A stretch of DNA of 64,000 bases from Saccharopolyspora erythraea NRRL 2338 (GTDB lineage Bacteria > Actinomycetota > Actinomycetes > Mycobacteriales > Pseudonocardiaceae): NCBI RefSeq assembly GCF_000062885.1, contig NC_009142.1, positions 3,399,584-3,463,583 of the forward strand, in the 5' to 3' direction. The stretch's first letter is position 1; each line of letters begins with the position of its first letter. Position numbers and translations under genes: made by a program. The notes below the pieces were generated by a model, which worked only from the letters and a program-made list of their open reading frames with translations, made no database searches and was not told the origin of the DNA. Positions 60,302 to 64,000 of this stretch are shown piece by piece.

Positions 60302-60883
60302 GTGGGGAAGGTGTACGCCCGGATCGACGACCGCCTGCGTTCGTTCATCGAGGCGCAGAAGGTCTTCTTCGTCGCCTCGGCACCGCTCTCCGGCAGCGGG
60401 CACGTGAACATCTCGCCCAAGGGCCGCGCGGGTTCGCTCGCGGTGCTGGGCGAAGACGAGCTGGCCTACCTCGACTTCGGCGGCAGCCACGCCGAAACGC
60501 TCGCGCACCTGCGGGAGAACGGCCGGATCGCCCTGATGTGGTGTGCTTTCGAGGGCCCGCCGAAGGTGCTGCGGGTGCACGGGCGCGGCGAACCGGTGTT
60601 CCGCGACGACCCCAGGTGGGCGGAGCTGGTGAGGAGGTTCGGCGACGCCGACGCCCCCGGCCTGCGCGCGATCGTCGTGGTCCGCGCCGAGCGGATCAGC
60701 GACAGCTGCGGTTTCGCCGTCCCGTTCATGGACTACCGAGAAGAGCGCACGCTGCACGCCGACCACTTCGGACGCAAGACCGACGAGGAGTTCGCGGCCT
60801 ACTGCGAGTCCAAGGAGCACAACGGCATCAGCATCGACGGCCTGCCCGCCCTGCCGTTGCCACTGCCGGCGCGGACCTCCTGA
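60302..60883 (+). CDS. Pyridoxamine 5'-phosphate oxidase-family flavin/F420-binding protein
   Basis: 193 residues, split-barrel fold: FFVASAPLSGSGHVNISPKG, LAYLDFGGSHAETLAHLREN, RIALMWCAFEGPPKVLRVHG. The family uses FMN, haem or F420; the short length and lack of a PNPOx dimer tail fit stress-related or F420-type members. GTG at 60302; ribosome binding site AAGGAT sits in a hairpin. The gene is single, ending in a small terminator. Confidence 0.88.
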   Translation: MGKVYARIDDRLRSFIEAQKVFFVASAPLSGSGHVNISPKGRAGSLAVLGEDELAYLDFGGSHAETLAHLRENGRIALMWCAFEGPPKVLRVHGRGEPVFRDDPRWAELVRRFGDADAPGLRAIVVVRAERISDSCGFAVPFMDYREERTLHADHFGRKTDEEFAAYCESKEHNGISIDGLPALPLPLPARTS

Positions 60884-60917
60884 GAACCCGCGGCGGTGCC
60901 GGTTGCGGGGGTGGGCC

Positions 60918-60934
60918 AAGCGGCTGCGCCGCTT
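60918..60934. terminator. Short hairpin between convergent genes
   Basis: AAGCGGC/GCCGCTT with a 3-base loop, between the ends of the oxidase-like gene and the LysR gene. Probably a weak bidirectional terminator. Confidence 0.55.
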
Positions 60935-60998
60935 CAGAGAACAACGATGCGCTCTGAGGAGGAGGTTCCCAGCGGTTTCGCCTACCGCAGCAAGGCCC

Positions 60999-61910
60999 TC
61001 AGTCGTTGGACGGGGGCTGGTCGCGCAACGTCCGCACGATGAGCTCGCGCAGCCATTCGATGCCCGGCGCGGGCAGTGCGCGCTGGTAGGTGTAGAGCGA
61101 GACCTCGACGACCGGGAGATCCAGCGGCAGCACGAAGGTGCGGACCGCCGACGAGCGGGTGAACAGCCCCGCGACCCGGCTGGGCACCACCGACAGGAAC
61201 CCGGTCCGGGCCAGCAACTCGGGCAGCACGGCGAAGTGCGGCACCCGGACGGCGATGTCGCGGCGGTGGCCGAGCCGGTTCAGCTCCTGGTCGGCGTCGA
61301 TGTGCCCGGCCGCGGCGTGCACGACGATGTGGCGTTCGGCCAGGTACTCGCCGAGCGTCGGGTGCTCGCCGATCCTGGGGTGCTCGCGGGCGCAGAGCCC
61401 CACGTAGTTCTCCCGGAACAACGCGTCGCGTTGCAGGTCGGGCGCGTCGATGCGCGGGGTGCAGATCACCGCGTCGCTGCGCCCCTGCCGCAGGTTGCGC
61501 GCGGCGTCGGCGAAGTCCAGCGGCGTGACCTCGACGCTGCACCGCGGGGCCTGCCGTTCCAGCTGGGCCAGCACCGACGGCAGCAGGCTGATCTCGCCGA
61601 GGTCGGTCGCGCAGACCCGGAACGTGCGCGCCGAGCTCGCCGGATCGAAGTCGGTCGCGCCGGAGAAGGTCTCGGTCACCACCTCCAGCGCCTGGGACAG
61701 GCTCGGGTACATCCGGTCGGCCGCCTCGGTCGGCACCAGCCCGTCCGGCGAGCGGACGAACAGCTCGTCGTTGACCTGCCTGCGCAGGCGCCGCAGCGCG
61801 TGGCTGACCGACGGCTGGGTGACGAACATCGCCTCGGCGGTCCGCGTGACGCTGCGCGTCTCGTAGAGCAGCACGAACGTCCGCATGAGGTTCAGGTCCA
61901 CCTCGGTCAT
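60999..61910 (-). CDS. LysR-family regulator, divergent from benzoylformate decarboxylase
   Basis: 303 residues. MTEVDLNLMRTFVLLYETRS and VTQPSVSHALRRLRRQVNDELF form the DNA-binding domain; the effector domain follows. It resembles NodD/NahR-like LysR proteins in the DLNLMRTF start. ATG at 61910 is chosen because homology begins there; the frame continues upstream. An inverted repeat CCTATGC/GCATAGG (61930-61936, 61976-61982) in the gap may be its site. It should respond to an aromatic acid and control the decarboxylase and transporter. Confidence 0.93.
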   Translation of the reverse strand: MTEVDLNLMRTFVLLYETRSVTRTAEAMFVTQPSVSHALRRLRRQVNDELFVRSPDGLVPTEAADRMYPSLSQALEVVTETFSGATDFDPASSARTFRVCATDLGEISLLPSVLAQLERQAPRCSVEVTPLDFADAARNLRQGRSDAVICTPRIDAPDLQRDALFRENYVGLCAREHPRIGEHPTLGEYLAERHIVVHAAAGHIDADQELNRLGHRRDIAVRVPHFAVLPELLARTGFLSVVPSRVAGLFTRSSAVRTFVLPLDLPVVEVSLYTYQRALPAPGIEWLRELIVRTLRDQPPSND

Positions 61911-62007
61911 CCCTGGAGAATAGACACTGCCTATGCCCGCATCAACATCATTCATTAGGGTTATGTTTGCTGTCTGCATAGGGTGGCTCCCCGACACGAG
62001 AGCACCC

Positions 62008-63492
62008 GTGAGCCTTTCGGCGCCATCACCGCGCAGAAGACCCGCGGGACCGTTCGGTGCCATGGCCGACGGCTACGCCCTGGCCCGCGGTGGGCCGGCG
62101 CTGGTCAACCTGCACGCCGCCGCCGGTACCGGCAACGCCCTGGGCGCGCTGACCAACTCGGTGTACTCGCACAGCCCGCTGGTCATCACCGCGGGCCAGC
62201 AGGTGCGCTCGACGATCGGCCAGGAGGTCATGCTCGCCAACGTCGATGCCGCGTCGCTGCCGAAGCCGCTGGTCAAGTGGAGCGCCGAACCGTCGTGCGC
62301 GCAGGACGTGCCGCGCACCATCAGCCAGGCCATCCACACCGCCAACCTGCCTGCCAAGGGGCCGGTCTACGTGTCGGTGCCCTACGACGACTGGGACGGC
62401 GAGGCCCCGCGGGAGGCCGGCCACCTGCTGCGCCGCAGCACCACCTCGGCCGGCTCCCTCGGCTCCGAGCAACTCGCCGACCTGGTCCAGGCGGTCGACT
62501 CGGCGCGCAACCCGGTGCTGGTGCTGGGGCCCGACGTCGACGCCCAGCACGCCAACGACCACGCGGTCCGGCTCGCCGACAAGCTCAACGCCCCGGTGTG
62601 GGTGGCGCCCTCGCCGTCGCGGTGCCCGTTCCCGACCCGCCACCGCTCGTTCCGGGGAGTGCTGCCTGCGGCGGTCCAGGGCGTGACCGACGCGCTCGAC
62701 GGACACGACCTCGTCCTGGTCGCCGGCGCGCCGGTGTTCCGCTACCACCAGTACGTCCCCGGCGAGTACCTGCCCGAGGGCGCCCGCCTGGTCCACCTGA
62801 CCAGCGACCCCGGCGAGGCCGCGCGGGCCCCGATGGGGGAGGCGCTGGTCTGCGACATCGCAGACGCGCTCTCCAGGCTGGCCGACGAGGCCGCCGACAC
62901 CGACCGCCCGCGGCTGCCGCCGTTGCCGGACTTCCCGAGCGTGAGCGGTTCGGGCGGCGCGGTGCACCCGGCGGAGCTGTTCGCGACCCTGCGCGACATC
63001 GCGCCCGAGGACGCCGTCTACGTCAAGGAGTCCACCGCGACCACCGGCACCTTCTGGTCGCAGATGGACCTCTCCCGCCAGGGCAGCTACTTCTTCCCTG
63101 CCTCCGGCGGGCTCGGCTTCGGCCTGCCCGCCGCGGTCGGTGCCCAGCTCGCGCACCCGGAACGCCAGGTCGTCGGGCTCATCGGTGACGGCTCGGCGAA
63201 CTACGGCATCACCGCGCTGTGGACCGCCGCGCAGTACCGGATCCCGGTGAGCATCGTGATCCTGAAGAACGGCACCTACGGGGCCCTGCGCTGGTTCGCC
63301 AAGGTCCTCGACGCGGGCGAGACGCCCGGCATGGACGTGCCCGGCATCGACTTCGTGCGGATCGCGGGCGGCTACGGGGTGGAGGCCACCTCGGTGCGCA
63401 CCGCCGCGGACTTCGCGACCGCGTTCGAGGACGCGCTCGGCGCGGGCCGGCCGGCCCTCATCGAGGTCGAGACCGAGCTCACCGAACCCTGA
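62008..63492 (+). CDS. Benzoylformate decarboxylase-like ThDP enzyme, N-terminally truncated
   Basis: 494 residues from GTG 62008 (or 476 from ATG 62062). From ADGYALARGGPALVNLHAAA onward it aligns well with benzoylformate decarboxylase (TGNALGALTNSVYSHSPLV, LVKWSAEPS, YVSVPYDDWD) and the ThDP-magnesium motif GDGSANYGITALWTAAQYR is intact. About 50 N-terminal residues are missing, including the segment with the ThDP-activating glutamate (E47 in the Pseudomonas putida enzyme). The 5' region before 62062 codes for non-homologous sequence. Either a recent deletion inactivated it or a different start/helper exists. No ribosome binding site is visible. Confidence 0.82.
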   Translation: MSLSAPSPRRRPAGPFGAMADGYALARGGPALVNLHAAAGTGNALGALTNSVYSHSPLVITAGQQVRSTIGQEVMLANVDAASLPKPLVKWSAEPSCAQDVPRTISQAIHTANLPAKGPVYVSVPYDDWDGEAPREAGHLLRRSTTSAGSLGSEQLADLVQAVDSARNPVLVLGPDVDAQHANDHAVRLADKLNAPVWVAPSPSRCPFPTRHRSFRGVLPAAVQGVTDALDGHDLVLVAGAPVFRYHQYVPGEYLPEGARLVHLTSDPGEAARAPMGEALVCDIADALSRLADEAADTDRPRLPPLPDFPSVSGSGGAVHPAELFATLRDIAPEDAVYVKESTATTGTFWSQMDLSRQGSYFFPASGGLGFGLPAAVGAQLAHPERQVVGLIGDGSANYGITALWTAAQYRIPVSIVILKNGTYGALRWFAKVLDAGETPGMDVPGIDFVRIAGGYGVEATSVRTAADFATAFEDALGAGRPALIEVETELTEP

Positions 63493-63574
63493 CCCGGCAA
63501 TCAGAACAGACCCCCGGACCCGTACGGGCCCGGAAACCGCCAACCCGAAGCCGCGACAGCAGAAGGAAATCCCA

Positions 63575-64000
63575 GTGTCCCAGCAGACCGTCACATCCGT
63601 GGTCGGCAAGGCCCGGTTGAACGGCTTCCACGTCGGCGTCCTGGTCATGTGCTCGCTGCTCATGATCGTCGACGGCTACGACATGGTCTCCTACGGCACC
63701 GTCATCAGCCACCTGATGGACGAGTGGAACATGGACCCGGTCACCGCCGGGACCCTCGGCTCGGCCGCGCTGGTCGGGATGCTCGTCGGCGGCATGTTCA
63801 TCGCGCCGCTGGCCGACACCCACGGGCGCAGGCCGTTGATGATCACCTGCGTCACCGTGGCCAGCGCGGCGTCGCTGGCGTGTGCCTTCGCCACCGGACC
63901 GGTGCAGCTCGGCGCGCTGAGGCTGGTCGTCGGCGCGGCGCTGGGCGCGCTGGTGCCCAACTTCATCGCCCTGACCGGGGAACTGGCGCCGCAGCGGTCG
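63575..64000 (+). CDS. Aromatic acid:H+ symporter (AAHS-type MFS), truncated by window edge
   Basis: The first 142 residues of an MFS transporter: GFHVGVLVMCSLLMIVDGYD contains the DGYD motif of aromatic-acid symporters (PcaK/BenK), and ADTHGRRPLMITC is the loop 2-3 motif. GTG at 63575 has AAGGAA 8 bases upstream. It follows the decarboxylase by 82 bp on the same strand and probably imports benzoylformate, mandelate or benzoate. The rest is outside the window. Confidence 0.9.
   Translation, partial: MSQQTVTSVVGKARLNGFHVGVLVMCSLLMIVDGYDMVSYGTVISHLMDEWNMDPVTAGTLGSAALVGMLVGGMFIAPLADTHGRRPLMITCVTVASAASLACAFATGPVQLGALRLVVGAALGALVPNFIALTGELAPQRS

Noticed and set aside
1-64000. tRNA, rRNA, CRISPR arrays or insertion sequences
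   Set aside because: No cloverleaf-type T-loop motifs, no spaced repeat arrays and no transposase-like proteins were found on either strand by eye.

Overview
High-GC actinomycete chromosome (very GC-rich third codon positions, many GTG starts, ATGA/GTGA stop-start overlaps, mycothiol-type DinB-like protein, HelZ-like SNF2 helicase, PaaX and DUF2795 families). The gene styles fit Pseudonocardiales, possibly Saccharopolyspora; this genus guess is an inference from protein style only. No rRNA, tRNA, CRISPR array or insertion sequence was seen. The window reads as an accessory/catabolic region with an unusual large conflict-type gene cluster.

Layout. 1-704: start of a SNF2 helicase running off the left edge. 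1259-4832: three-gene molybdenum hydroxylase of the PaoABC type. 5061-5261: cold-shock protein with a strong terminator. 5475-7978: glutamine-synthetase-like protein plus amidohydrolase (a split FluG arrangement). 8444-14355 (minus): arylsulfatase, its formylglycine-generating enzyme, a LysR regulator and an MFS transporter.

14770-31552 is the most striking region: two convergent operons. The plus-strand operon encodes a TPR/CHAT protease-like protein, a short Hsp70, a ParS/MbcA-like antitoxin and a RES toxin. The minus-strand operon encodes a GrpE-like protein, a second short Hsp70, a fibronectin-III protein, a zinc-ribbon GTPase, a GAP1-like protein, a membrane GTPase and a 45-residue membrane peptide. 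The two operons meet stop-to-stop with no gap. I read this as one chaperone/GTPase-controlled conflict (defence or cell-suicide) island.

31765-40260 holds catabolic genes mixed with decay: a sugar-kinase pseudogene, an SDR, a frameshifted aldo/keto reductase, a DUF2795 protein, a LacI regulator with paired operators in front of a HisD-like dehydrogenase and an MHS transporter, a DUF72 protein, and remnants of an ABC ATPase and a DUF364 protein. 40748-48658 has small proteins, a TIGR03084 protein with an acyl-CoA dehydrogenase and a methyltransferase, a secreted CAP-domain protein and the helicase HrpB.

49155-57505 is a coherent CoA-dependent aromatic pathway that matches aerobic 2-aminobenzoate (anthranilate) catabolism: aryl-CoA ligase, enoyl-CoA hydratase, acyl-CoA dehydrogenase, two-domain monooxygenase/reductase, SDR, RidA and a PaaX regulator, with a shared TGACGAC motif in the promoter regions. 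57701-60883: lipoprotein, secreted GH27 alpha-galactosidase, and a flavin-reductase-like protein whose ribosome binding site lies in a hairpin. 60999-64000: LysR regulator divergent from an N-terminally truncated benzoylformate decarboxylase and an aromatic-acid MFS transporter cut by the window end. Short tandem duplications of 22-42 bp recur in several genes and gene ends.
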